Below are positions 15,385 through 23,678 of a stretch of 64,000 bases of DNA, piece by piece. Every line of letters starts with the position of its first letter. The first letter of the stretch is position 1. A program made the translations under genes and the position numbers. The notes beneath the pieces were generated by a model, which was not told the origin of the DNA, did not search any database, and saw only the letters and a list, made by a program, of their open reading frames with translations. Origin of the DNA: Firmicutes bacterium UBA2116 (GTDB lineage Bacteria > Bacillota > Clostridia > Tissierellales > Sedimentibacteraceae); the NCBI GenBank assembly GCA_002331025.1, contig DCYG01000005.1:62001-126000 (forward strand), written 5' to 3'.

Positions 15385-15639
15385 GTGGTATATATTGGTA
15401 TCGCATTAGCGTTAATTATACTGATACAAGTCATAAGGATATCTTTTTTAAGAGGGAGATATGGAAAGAAAAAAGGTGACTTTATAGCAATGACTTTAAT
15501 GCTGAGTACATTGCCTTTTATAGTTTTATATTATATTAATGAAAGCAGAATTAAGGCTTTTCTGTGGATCACGATATTAGCATTAATTATAAACTGGGCA
15601 TGGTCATTATATGAATTTAAATTTCGTTCAAACAAATAA
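15385..15639 (+). CDS. Small membrane protein
   Basis: 84 residues with three hydrophobic segments (about 2-18, 32-48 and 58-74). The start is GTG, preceded by AAGGAGGAAGG with good spacing. The loop between the first two helices is basic (RGRYGKKKG), fitting the inside. Function unknown. It lies downstream of candidate promoter P2. Confidence 0.6.
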   Translation: MVYIGIALALIILIQVIRISFLRGRYGKKKGDFIAMTLMLSTLPFIVLYYINESRIKAFLWITILALIINWAWSLYEFKFRSNK

Positions 15640-15729
15640 GTCATCCCAGACTTAGAAGAGACGGTTCTTGATTGGTTATTGTTACATTATGCTTTAATAT
15701 AGTATAATTTTTGCAAGGAGGCAATTACT

Positions 15730-16080
15730 ATGTATAAACAGTTTATTTTTTGGAAGACATTAATAGACACCATACTTGTAGGCTTAATTTCGCTTTTTAT
15801 ATATTTAGATATAGTAACACACGTAGACAGAATATTACCTATAACTATATTTTTTGTAGTTCTTATTTTATCTGAATTGATATTCTATGTTATAAGAAAA
15901 AAATATAAATTTACAAGAGAAAAAGAAAATGCAATTTTAAATATAATAATATTGACACTTATATTTTATGGAAATCGTTATAATGAATATTTTATTGTTG
16001 TAGGCTATGTCTTATATATGATTGCGTCTCTATTAAGCTATAGGCATGCTGTCAAGAATCTTGACGAAACAGTAAACTGA
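15730..16080 (+). CDS. Small membrane protein, paralogue of the gene at 7914
   Basis: 116 residues, same length and layout as the protein at 7914-8264: MYKQFIFWKT start, VGLIS-FIYLDI helix, LIFY-IRKK linker, YGNRYNE and YRHAV. Similarity extends over the whole protein and into the ribosome-binding region (AAGGAG near ATGTATAAACA). The two copies are 7.8 kb apart and in the same orientation. Function unknown; their presence downstream of sigma modules suggests they belong to the same duplicated neighbourhood. Confidence 0.7.
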   Translation: MYKQFIFWKTLIDTILVGLISLFIYLDIVTHVDRILPITIFFVVLILSELIFYVIRKKYKFTREKENAILNIIILTLIFYGNRYNEYFIVVGYVLYMIASLLSYRHAVKNLDETVN

Positions 16081-16116
16081 TACCATTCCCAGCTTTTTTA
16101 AAAATAATTAAAAAAT

Positions 16117-16145
16117 TGTTCCTTTTTCGTTCTTATTTGTTAGAC
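16117..16145 (+). promoter_or_regulatory. Candidate alternative-sigma (ECF-type) promoter P3
   Basis: TGTTCC (16117-16122), 15 bases, TGTTAGAC (16138-16145), 39 bases before ATG 16185. The T-rich spacer and distance to the start codon match P1. Confidence 0.35.
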
Positions 16146-16184
16146 AAATAAAATACTATAGAGTTTTGGTCGTGGAGATTGCTT

Positions 16185-17108
16185 ATGTGGCTTAATAGAA
16201 AAAGATTAATAATGCTTATTATTTCGATAATTGTTGTGAGTATTTCTTATATGTTGTATATATTTATTCCGACAACAATTGGTAAGGTAGTGAGTAAATA
16301 TATAAATATTGAAGAGATAGTTAAAATAACATATATAATTGATGAGGTCAGAAAAGATGATATGCTTCATCATATATCGGATGAGGAATCAATAAGCTTC
16401 TTGTATGATTACTTTTATGGCATTGAAGTCACTCATGCCGCGACTGTACCATACTTTGAAGAGACTGTAAATTTTATTTTTAATATTTATGATAAAAGCG
16501 GAAATGTAGTAACTATTACCAGCCACGATAGCTATAATGGGTTATATTTATATATACAGTCTGATAAATGGTATAAGGTCAAAAACTATAATAATTCTAC
16601 CGATATAATAACTGATATAGTAGTGACATCTTTCCTTAAGAGTATGTATGAGGTTAATGGCTATGAAAATTACGAGAGGTCTGTAGATATACGTAATGGA
16701 ATTATAAAAGAGAAGATGGCAAATTCCGACTTATCCGGAATAACTCAGTTCAGCGATGAAGAAGCCAAAGAAATATACGGACAATATATTGATAAGTACG
16801 CTCCTTTTGTTACGAAAGATGGTCTTGATAAATTGTTTTCTTTAGGACTTATTACTTATATGGATAAATTGGCTTATGAAAACAACATATATGTAAGAGC
16901 TGAAAATATTGAGCTGAATGAAACAGAGGAACATGAATATATGTACACCATAAAGCTGAAGTTTATAAAAGACGATGCTGAGACATCGGGAGAATGTACC
17001 GGTATAGTGGGATTGGCACAGGATGAAGACGGCAGCTACAAGGTTAACTTTATTAAAAAGACAGACTCCGGAGTAATCAATGAAATGCTGGAAAAAATAA
17101 ATAATTAA
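16185..17108 (+). CDS. Membrane-anchored extracytoplasmic protein of unknown function
   Basis: 307 residues. One N-terminal transmembrane anchor (about 7-27, LIMLIISIIVVSISYMLYIF) is followed by a hydrophilic domain of about 280 residues rich in Ile, Tyr, Asp and Glu. ATG 16185 is preferred over an upstream TTG at 16179 because GGAG lies 7 bases before it. A long imperfect hairpin with a T run closes the gene. Candidate promoter P3 is upstream. No family recognised. Confidence 0.6.
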   Translation: MWLNRKRLIMLIISIIVVSISYMLYIFIPTTIGKVVSKYINIEEIVKITYIIDEVRKDDMLHHISDEESISFLYDYFYGIEVTHAATVPYFEETVNFIFNIYDKSGNVVTITSHDSYNGLYLYIQSDKWYKVKNYNNSTDIITDIVVTSFLKSMYEVNGYENYERSVDIRNGIIKEKMANSDLSGITQFSDEEAKEIYGQYIDKYAPFVTKDGLDKLFSLGLITYMDKLAYENNIYVRAENIELNETEEHEYMYTIKLKFIKDDAETSGECTGIVGLAQDEDGSYKVNFIKKTDSGVINEMLEKINN

Positions 17109-17124
17109 ATATGTAAGGTTGTAT

Positions 17125-17172
17125 AAACCTCTGAGCTGTTGTAAAATAAAATATACAGTTTGGAGGTTTTTT
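17125..17172 (+). terminator. Rho-independent terminator
   Basis: AAACCTC (17125-17131) pairs with GAGGTTT (17163-17169), with inner CTGT/ACAG pairs and a T run to 17172. It separates the membrane-anchored protein gene from the next gene. Confidence 0.6.
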
Positions 17173-17214
17173 AACAATATATAATAATTTATTACGGAGG
17201 ACGGATTTGTTTAA

Positions 17215-17892
17215 ATGAAAAGAGTGTATATTGCTATGGCAATGCTTTTAATCCTTATATTAGTCTTATTTCTAAAAATAAAAATAGATAATGGCTTATA
17301 TGCTATGTTTGATAAATGGGAAACAGGGGCTGTAGATACAACTGAAGGTATTGACATAATGAATTCTTTTACAGAATATTTAGCAGAAAGTCGTGAAGTC
17401 TCCACCGAGGATATAATGAAATTATCTCAGAGATTTAAGGTTTATGATATAGATGGCTTCAGGATTATAGAATATGTAGAAAACCCTGAGTTTTATGGTA
17501 ACAGCGGAAAAGGCAGTTATCATATAGCTATGTATAACGATATAATAGAAATTATAGACAGCAACGGCAGTATACAGATTGACGAGGTTATTAAACTAAA
17601 TGATAACTTATACAGTATGTATGTAACAGATTATAAATTTTCAAATATTACCGGTATCAATATTTTCAGCATAGCAATAAATGAAAAAGGTATAGAATAT
17701 AAACCGATTATAAGTAATGCAGAAATACCTGACGGATTTCAATTTATTGAACCCTTATATTACGATAGTGGGCATATTTATTTTGAAAGTATAGAAAATG
17801 ATGGAAGCAATGTTCTTATAAGTGTAAATAATACAAGCTATATGTTACAATTGAGAGAAGATGGATTATATCATTTTACTGATATTGAATAG
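17215..17892 (+). CDS. Membrane-anchored or secreted protein of unknown function
   Basis: 225 residues with one N-terminal hydrophobic segment (about 4-23, VYIAMAMLLILILVLFLKI) and a hydrophilic acidic domain. ACGGAGGACGG precedes the ATG with rather long spacing. The HAD phosphatase gene begins 22 bases after the stop, so they may be cotranscribed. Not recognised as a family. Confidence 0.6.
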   Translation: MKRVYIAMAMLLILILVLFLKIKIDNGLYAMFDKWETGAVDTTEGIDIMNSFTEYLAESREVSTEDIMKLSQRFKVYDIDGFRIIEYVENPEFYGNSGKGSYHIAMYNDIIEIIDSNGSIQIDEVIKLNDNLYSMYVTDYKFSNITGINIFSIAINEKGIEYKPIISNAEIPDGFQFIEPLYYDSGHIYFESIENDGSNVLISVNNTSYMLQLREDGLYHFTDIE

Positions 17893-17914
17893 ATACTAAA
17901 ATTCAGGAGCATAT

Positions 17915-18535
17915 ATGAAAGAAGGCATAATATTTGATTTGGACGGAACGTTATGGGATTCTGTCGAACCGGTTGTTGAATCATGGAATGAAATATTGAG
18001 AAATATTTCTGAAATTAATTATTCATTAACTATAGAAGAAAGCAAAAAACTTATGGGAAAAACAATTACAGAAATAGCTTCTATTGTATTGGGTGAAGTT
18101 TATAAAGACAGAGCTCTGGAAATAATAGAGGAATGCTGCAAGAACGAGTTAATATATTTGGAGAAAGAAGGCGGCAAGCTATATCCCAATTTGGAAAACA
18201 CACTTAAAGAGTTGCTCAAGAAATATAATTTATATATAGTAAGCAACTGTCAGCAGAATTATATAGAAACATTTTTAAAGTACCATAAATTAAATAATTA
18301 TTTCAGTGACTGCGAGAATCATGGCAGGACGAAGCTATCCAAGGGTGAAAATATTAAGCTCATAATTGAAAGAAACAAATTAGATAAAGCGGTTTATATC
18401 GGAGACACTCAGGGAGATTGTGATGCAGCAAAGCTGGCAGGTATACCTTTTATTCATGCTAAGTATGGTTTTGGAACCGTAAATGAACCGGCAGCTTTCA
18501 TTAATACATTTGATGAACTGCTGAAAATATTATAA
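17915..18535 (+). CDS. HAD-superfamily phosphatase (phosphoglycolate phosphatase-like)
   Basis: 206 residues with all HAD motifs: motif I FDLDGT (nucleophile Asp8, acid/base Asp10), motif II YIVSNCQ, a Lys in the KGENI region for motif III, and motif IV IGDTQGD. The helical cap lies between motifs I and II, as in the PGP/beta-phosphoglucomutase subfamily. The substrate cannot be told from sequence. AGGAG lies before the ATG, and a strong terminator follows the stop. Confidence 0.88.
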   Translation: MKEGIIFDLDGTLWDSVEPVVESWNEILRNISEINYSLTIEESKKLMGKTITEIASIVLGEVYKDRALEIIEECCKNELIYLEKEGGKLYPNLENTLKELLKKYNLYIVSNCQQNYIETFLKYHKLNNYFSDCENHGRTKLSKGENIKLIIERNKLDKAVYIGDTQGDCDAAKLAGIPFIHAKYGFGTVNEPAAFINTFDELLKIL

Positions 18536-18541
18536 AGGATG

Positions 18542-18571
18542 AAAACCGGATTGAGATTAATCCGGTTTTTT
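18542..18571 (+). terminator. Rho-independent terminator
   Basis: AACCGGATT (18544-18552), loop GAGATT, AATCCGGTT (18559-18567), then a T run. It ends the HAD gene transcript. Confidence 0.85.
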
Positions 18572-18600
18572 ATTGCAAATACCATTTGGAGTTTACTATA

Positions 18601-18630
18601 TGTCACAAAATGATATATTCATACGTTATA
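18601..18630 (+). promoter_or_regulatory. Candidate ECF-type promoter P4 of the third sigma operon
   Basis: TGTCAC (18601-18606), 17 bases, CGTTATA (18624-18630), 43 bases before the sigma ATG at 18674. It shares the -35 and -10 words of P1 (TGTCCC/CGTTATAT), which fits autoregulation of an alternative sigma factor. Confidence 0.4.
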
Positions 18631-18673
18631 GAAGTGAAAATCGGTTTTCAAAATATTTACGGGAAGTGATGTA

Positions 18674-19219
18674 ATGGAAGAAATGGCAATAGATAATGAT
18701 ATCAATGATATAAGAGAAATTGAACTGAACGAAGCAATAGAGCTGTACGGACATAAACTGTTGAGATACTGCCACAATATTTTGTGCGATTATGCCGATG
18801 CTCAGGATGCAGTGCAGGAAACTTTCATCAAAGCCTATTGTAAAAGAAATTTATTTAAGAAAAATACTTCTATGCAGGCATGGCTTTACAGGATTGCTTA
18901 TACAACCTGTATTGACATGTTAAGATACAAAAAGCTAAGGAGTTTTATTCCCTACAGTGTTCAGGCATCTGACGTTTGTGAGAGCAAGGAGTACATGAGC
19001 GAAGAATTAAAAGCAGCACTTATGACCTTGTCTCCCAAGGACAGGGCATTGGTTTTCAGCAGGGTGATAGATGAAAAAAGCTACAGTGAGCTTGAATTAA
19101 TATATAATGCTTCAGCAACGGCACTGCGCAAGCGATATGAACGTGCAAAGAAAAAACTGGCGGGCATCTTGCGTGAGAATGGTACGGATTATAGTGAGAG
19201 GGAGGAAAGAGATGAATAG
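18674..19219 (+). CDS. ECF sigma factor (module 3)
   Basis: 181 residues. Region 2 spans about 20-85 (YGHKLLRYCHNILCDYADAQ then DAVQETFIKAY and AWLYRIAYTTCIDMLRYKK). Region 4 lies at about 115-165 (LSPKDRALVFSRVIDEKSYS, ASATALRKRYERAKKKL). Length and layout are normal for ECF sigma factors. GAAGTGATG precedes the ATG. The anti-sigma candidate overlaps its 3' end by 8 bases. The promoter P4 resembles the other ECF-type sites in the window. Confidence 0.88.
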   Translation: MEEMAIDNDINDIREIELNEAIELYGHKLLRYCHNILCDYADAQDAVQETFIKAYCKRNLFKKNTSMQAWLYRIAYTTCIDMLRYKKLRSFIPYSVQASDVCESKEYMSEELKAALMTLSPKDRALVFSRVIDEKSYSELELIYNASATALRKRYERAKKKLAGILRENGTDYSEREERDE

Positions 19220-20630
19220 AGACAATGACGAATTAATGATTAAAGGTGCACTTAATAAGGTTAATACACCAAAATTTGATATTGCTTCAGAAATAGAGAA
19301 AAACAGGTCGAGAAAAAAATCGACATCATTTAAAAGACATTTGGTGACAGCTTCGGTGTCACTTATGCTTATGACATTTACGGTTGCTGCCGCAGCTGCA
19401 ACTATCTCAGGGTTTAAACATCTTTTAACTATTATTGGTGAAGAAAACGCCCGTGTTATTTCACCGGTTGAAATGTCTGACGAAGATAAAGGAGTAAAAA
19501 TGGAGGTTGTTGCTGCGGGGCGTTTTGACAACATGCTGAAGGTTTATGTTACCCTTGAGGATTTGACGGGAGAAAGATTAGCCGAAGATGTAAAATTCAG
19601 CTCATATTACAGCCTTGACGGAATAGAACGAAAAGAAAAATCCAACGGAATAAATTCCATATCGAGCAGAGGCTGGAAAATGATTGACTACGATGAGCAG
19701 AATCACATGGCTACGCTTCTATATGAGCATAACAGCGGTGAAAACATAGGTGGAGAGGAACTGACTCTAAAAATAAACAAAATACTTTATAACACAAAAG
19801 AATATTGGAATTACAAAGTAACGGAATTCGATTTATCAAAGGCAGACAGGAATCCGCCTATATTTTATGCTTCGATGGATCAATTTTTATCTACGAGCAA
19901 TATAAGTTATATAGCGGAGGATACAGTACCGGTTTTAAAAGAACAAACTGATAAAATAAACTTTCCTCAGACAGAAGGATTTAACATATGTGCTATGGGT
20001 GTTGTTGACGGCAAGCTGCACATACAGACCAGGAACTTTGAAAATGAAGATAAGGACACATCATACAACATTTATTTCGTAGACTTAAAAAATGATCAGC
20101 CGTATCAGGATTTAATAAATGCCGAAGGAATTTTCAGATTTGACATGGATGAAAACGGCAATATAACGAAGGAGACCGATTTTCCCGCATACAATGAATA
20201 TATTTTTGATATAGACACAGACAGATTGAACGAATATGAACTGTTGGCTTATATAAGCGAAAGTGATGCCATAAATGGTGACTGGGAGGTTAAATTCAGT
20301 TCGGAGGACAGCGGAGAAATTTTAAAAACGCAAATTAACAAGGACATAGATGGTGTCAGTGTAGGCTCAGTTTCCGTAAATTCTTTCGGAGGGATACGCA
20401 TTGAAGGATCTGTAGAAGATCACGTGAAAATACCGGTAATGTTTGATGTAAAAATCAATACATCTCATGGGGAAATAACTACATCTTTCTCTTCATACGG
20501 TTATTTGGCAGATAGGGCTGAAAATTCAAGTTATAACTTTGAAGCTTTTTATGAAACAGAAAAAACCGTTGACCTGAATTCTGTTTTATCAATTGAAATC
20601 AACGGCAGAACGGTTAAATTCGAAAAATAA
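19212..20630 (+). CDS. Membrane anti-sigma factor candidate (module 3, DUF4179-like)
   Basis: 472 residues: a cytoplasmic N-terminus of about 43 residues, one transmembrane segment at about 44-66 (TASVSLMLMTFTVAAAAATI), and a large extracytoplasmic part. The arrangement resembles DUF4179-type anti-sigma proteins. AGGGAGGAAAGAG precedes ATG 19212; the frame is open further upstream inside the sigma gene, but without a ribosome-binding site. The overlap with the sigma stop implies coupled translation. It is unlike the DUF4367 proteins of modules 1 and 2, so the third module has a separate origin. Confidence 0.7.
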   Translation: MNRDNDELMIKGALNKVNTPKFDIASEIEKNRSRKKSTSFKRHLVTASVSLMLMTFTVAAAAATISGFKHLLTIIGEENARVISPVEMSDEDKGVKMEVVAAGRFDNMLKVYVTLEDLTGERLAEDVKFSSYYSLDGIERKEKSNGINSISSRGWKMIDYDEQNHMATLLYEHNSGENIGGEELTLKINKILYNTKEYWNYKVTEFDLSKADRNPPIFYASMDQFLSTSNISYIAEDTVPVLKEQTDKINFPQTEGFNICAMGVVDGKLHIQTRNFENEDKDTSYNIYFVDLKNDQPYQDLINAEGIFRFDMDENGNITKETDFPAYNEYIFDIDTDRLNEYELLAYISESDAINGDWEVKFSSEDSGEILKTQINKDIDGVSVGSVSVNSFGGIRIEGSVEDHVKIPVMFDVKINTSHGEITTSFSSYGYLADRAENSSYNFEAFYETEKTVDLNSVLSIEINGRTVKFEK

Positions 20631-20653
20631 AAATACAGAGGAGATTTTTGATC

Positions 20654-21259
20654 ATGAATATTAAAAGATTTATTGCAATTGCAGTTTTTGCAGCAACTGC
20701 CGTATTAGCAGGAGCAGGAATGTATACCGCTTATGCGGAGGAAGAAAGAACCGAATATTTCTTTTGGTCGGATGCGTTGCCCATACCGGCATACGCAACA
20801 CCGAATGAGGACGGTACCTCCGGTAAAATAGGAATCATAAATGAAGATGGTGAAAAAACCGAATTAGAACTTCCCGATTATGAAGAAGCAATAAAAAATC
20901 GAGTACTGGTTCTTGTAAACGGAAAATATCTGCACACTGTAGCAGGATCAGGGGCAGACCCGTTCATTGAAGATGGAAGCACGATGATTCCTTTAAGGGC
21001 TGTCGCCGATGCATTCGGTTTTGAAATTGAATGGGAACAAAGTGAAGAAAAAATTACACTGACGAGAGACAGTAAAACAATTATTTTATATATAGGAAAA
21101 CCGGAGATATCGGTTGACGGAGATACAGTATATTTTGAAAACGCAGTACCATTGATTAAAAACGACAGGACATTTTTGCCTGTGAGAAAGCTGGCAGAAA
21201 TTCTTGATATAAAGGTTGAGTGGGATGATGATACAAGGACAGCAGCCTTCAGCGAATAA
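20654..21259 (+). CDS. Secreted stalk-domain protein (copper amine oxidase N-terminal-like)
   Basis: 201 residues. The signal peptide covers about residues 1-27 (hydrophobic FIAIAVFAATAVLAGAGMY, cleavage near AYA). The mature protein contains two repeats typical of the copper amine oxidase N-terminal stalk domain: MIPLRAVADAFGFEIEWEQ and FLPVRKLAEILDIKVEWDDD. Such domains bind or decorate the cell wall. TTG 20648 is an alternative start. It directly follows the third sigma/anti-sigma pair and is probably cotranscribed with them; a terminator follows. Confidence 0.85.
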   Translation: MNIKRFIAIAVFAATAVLAGAGMYTAYAEEERTEYFFWSDALPIPAYATPNEDGTSGKIGIINEDGEKTELELPDYEEAIKNRVLVLVNGKYLHTVAGSGADPFIEDGSTMIPLRAVADAFGFEIEWEQSEEKITLTRDSKTIILYIGKPEISVDGDTVYFENAVPLIKNDRTFLPVRKLAEILDIKVEWDDDTRTAAFSE

Positions 21260-21292
21260 TAAAATCTGAAAAATAAATTATTGTTGAATTTA

Positions 21293-21327
21293 AAAGGAGG
21301 TAATCAACTGTTAATTACCTTCTTTTT
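21293..21327 (+). terminator. Rho-independent terminator of the third sigma operon
   Basis: AAAGGAGGTAAT (21293-21304), 9-base loop, ATTACCTTCTTT (21314-21325), one G-T pair, ending in T-rich sequence. Confidence 0.75.
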
Positions 21328-21413
21328 CTATGTTTATTTAACAAGAACTCGGATTCCGTTTATTATAAGTGCAGTTACAGTTGTGACATGAGAGTTAATA
21401 CTGCAAAAAATAT

Positions 21414-21442
21414 TTGTTAACGGCTTTTAATTATTATATAAT
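21414..21442 (+). promoter_or_regulatory. Promoter of the two-component/TRAP region
   Basis: TTGTTA at 21414-21419 and TATAAT at 21437-21442, spacer 17, 33 bases before the ATG of the histidine kinase gene. Confidence 0.5.
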
Positions 21443-21475
21443 AATATAAACTATTATATTAAGCAGGGAGAGATA

Positions 21476-22756
21476 ATGAAAAAGAAGCAAAGAATGTTGG
21501 CTTTTGCTGTTGTTATTACAGCTACTTCACAATTTTATTTAAATTTTGCAATTGATGGATTCAGAATATCAACGGCAGTTATAATTCTTCCGCTTTTTCT
21601 CATTATGTATGATGATATAAGCAGTATGCACACATCTGCGTTGACAGCACTAATAGTGTTTATTGTAAGGCTTTTTGTCCTTTCAATAAGCGGAGTAGGT
21701 TTTGTACAGGCAGTTTATACAGTTTTTCCCGGCTCTCTTTTTTATATAATATACGGAATAATATTTAGTTTAAATAAGCGAATACCAAATAAGTCATTGC
21801 CCAGAATGTTTTTTCTCATATTGACATGTGATTTTTCGTCTAATATTATTGAAGTGTTTGTAAGGATGGGGATATCAAATAATACCGTACATTACAGAGC
21901 TTTAGGTATATTATTTTTAATAGCTGTCACAAGGGCTTTTTTGGCTGTGGTAATTCTTGCAATTATACGAAACTACAGAATATTGCTGACCAGAGAGGAG
22001 CATGAGGTAAGGTACCAAAATTTAATTTTATTTATTTCTGATTTAAAAAGTGAAATATATCTCTTGAAAAAAAATTCTGATGCAATTGAACATATTATGA
22101 GCAATTCGTATGCTATGTACGAAAACCTCTTGAAATCTGAGCAGGATGATTATATTAAAGATCTTTCTTTAAAAATTACAAGGGATATTCATGAAATAAA
22201 AAAAGATTATATACGTGTAATAAAGGGACTGGAAAGCACGCTCACAGAAGACCTTCAGCTTTCGGAAATGAGTATTAAAGACATATTTTACATACTTAAG
22301 AAAAGTGTGTACAGATCCAATGAAAATGAAAATTTGTATCTTGACTTTAAATATAGTGCTAACGTTTCTACCAAGAATCATTTTCAACTGATGTCTATAT
22401 TAAGGAATCTTGTTAATAACTCAATGGAATCCATGGATTTCTCTAAAAAAAATAATTTCATTAAAATTTATCATAAATATAATAAAAAAAATCATATTTT
22501 TATCGTAAGTGACAGTGGCGAAGGAATATCTCAGGAAAATTTGAAGTATATTTATAATCCGGGATTTTCTACAAAATTTGATTACGATACAGGAGATGTA
22601 AACAGAGGCATAGGGCTATATCATGTAAAAAATTTGGTGGAGGGTCATTTCAAGGGAACCATAGCTGTAACATCAAAAATTAATTCGGGAACAGAATTTA
22701 CCATTAAAATACCTATTGTAAATATGGAGGGGAAAAATGAAAATATACATTATTGA
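21476..22756 (+). CDS. Sensor histidine kinase, GlnK/YcbA-like
   Basis: 426 residues. About five transmembrane segments fill residues 8-165, then a coiled linker and a kinase core. The phosphoacceptor is probably His239 in RDIHEIKKDYIRV. The N box is ILRNLVNNSMES (Asn314), followed by DSGEGI and RGIGLYHVKNLVEG. The stop overlaps the response regulator start by 20 bases. The partner regulator is of the GlnL/YcbB type, which in Bacillus senses glutamine and activates glutaminase and transporter genes. Here the pair precedes a TAXI-TRAP transporter. CAGGGAGAG lies before the ATG. Confidence 0.82.
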   Translation: MKKKQRMLAFAVVITATSQFYLNFAIDGFRISTAVIILPLFLIMYDDISSMHTSALTALIVFIVRLFVLSISGVGFVQAVYTVFPGSLFYIIYGIIFSLNKRIPNKSLPRMFFLILTCDFSSNIIEVFVRMGISNNTVHYRALGILFLIAVTRAFLAVVILAIIRNYRILLTREEHEVRYQNLILFISDLKSEIYLLKKNSDAIEHIMSNSYAMYENLLKSEQDDYIKDLSLKITRDIHEIKKDYIRVIKGLESTLTEDLQLSEMSIKDIFYILKKSVYRSNENENLYLDFKYSANVSTKNHFQLMSILRNLVNNSMESMDFSKKNNFIKIYHKYNKKNHIFIVSDSGEGISQENLKYIYNPGFSTKFDYDTGDVNRGIGLYHVKNLVEGHFKGTIAVTSKINSGTEFTIKIPIVNMEGKNENIHY

Positions 22757-23570
22757 TGATGATATTACGGTTGTTAAAATGCTTGAAAATATAATAGAAG
22801 ACAATGATTTGGGAACCATGTGCGGATATGAACTGGATGGAAACAAGGGGTTGTCTGAAATTACGACCCTTGAACCGGACATTGTTTTGGTAGATTTATT
22901 GATGCCTGAAAGGGACGGAATTTCTCTCGCAAAAGAATTTAAGGATAAAAATGATAAGCCTTCCTTCATAATGATATCTCAGGTGTCTTCTAAAAGTATG
23001 ATCAGCAAAGCGTATATGGAAGGAATAGATTTTTTTATAAATAAGCCTATAAATGTCATTGAGGTGAGCACGGTTATAAGGAATATTACAGAAAAAATCA
23101 ATTATAGGAAAACGCTTAACAATATACAAAATTTAATATATAAGGATAGCAGCAGCACAAATGCGGTTAACATACCTGCTGAGAACAGAATTAAAAAAAT
23201 TCAGCTTATACTTAACAGGCTGGGAATGTCCGGTGAAAAAGGCGAAAAGGAAATACTGGCAATATGCAACTACCTGATTGTGAATAGCAGAAACATGTCT
23301 GATTTAAATATCAAGGATTTATGCAAGATGCTCAGTCCAAATTCCAGGAATATGGAGCAGAGAATCAGGCGTGCTGTTTCTAAAGGCTTGACAAATCTTG
23401 CATACCTAGGTATAGAGGATTATATGAACGATATATTTATTATGTACTCTAACAGTCTCTTTAATTTTGAGGATGTTAAGGCTCAGATGGACAGGATAAG
23501 AGGGAAAAATAAATTCGGTGGTAAAATAAATATTAAGAAGTTTATAGATGGTTTGATAATTAATAGTTAG
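22737..23570 (+). CDS. Response regulator, GlnL/YcbB-like
   Basis: 277 residues. The receiver domain (about 1-118) has the acidic pocket IIDDD (Asp7-9), the phosphoacceptor Asp53 in VLVDLLMPERDG, and Lys near residue 101 (INKPI). The C-terminal YcbB-type output domain contains NSRNMEQRIRRAVSKGLTNL and GIEDY, characteristic of the GlnL family. GGAGGGG lies before the ATG inside the kinase gene. Expected to activate the adjacent TRAP genes. No typical OmpR or NarL helix-turn-helix is present. Confidence 0.85.
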   Translation: MKIYIIDDDITVVKMLENIIEDNDLGTMCGYELDGNKGLSEITTLEPDIVLVDLLMPERDGISLAKEFKDKNDKPSFIMISQVSSKSMISKAYMEGIDFFINKPINVIEVSTVIRNITEKINYRKTLNNIQNLIYKDSSSTNAVNIPAENRIKKIQLILNRLGMSGEKGEKEILAICNYLIVNSRNMSDLNIKDLCKMLSPNSRNMEQRIRRAVSKGLTNLAYLGIEDYMNDIFIMYSNSLFNFEDVKAQMDRIRGKNKFGGKINIKKFIDGLIINS

Positions 23571-23678
23571 TTTGATTCGGGAAAAGGTTTATATTTTTTA
23601 TGGTTATTTTTGTATTTTTTTGATGTTTGTCTATATAATGGTTTAAAGTAACATTTAAAAATTATGGAGGAGAGTAAA

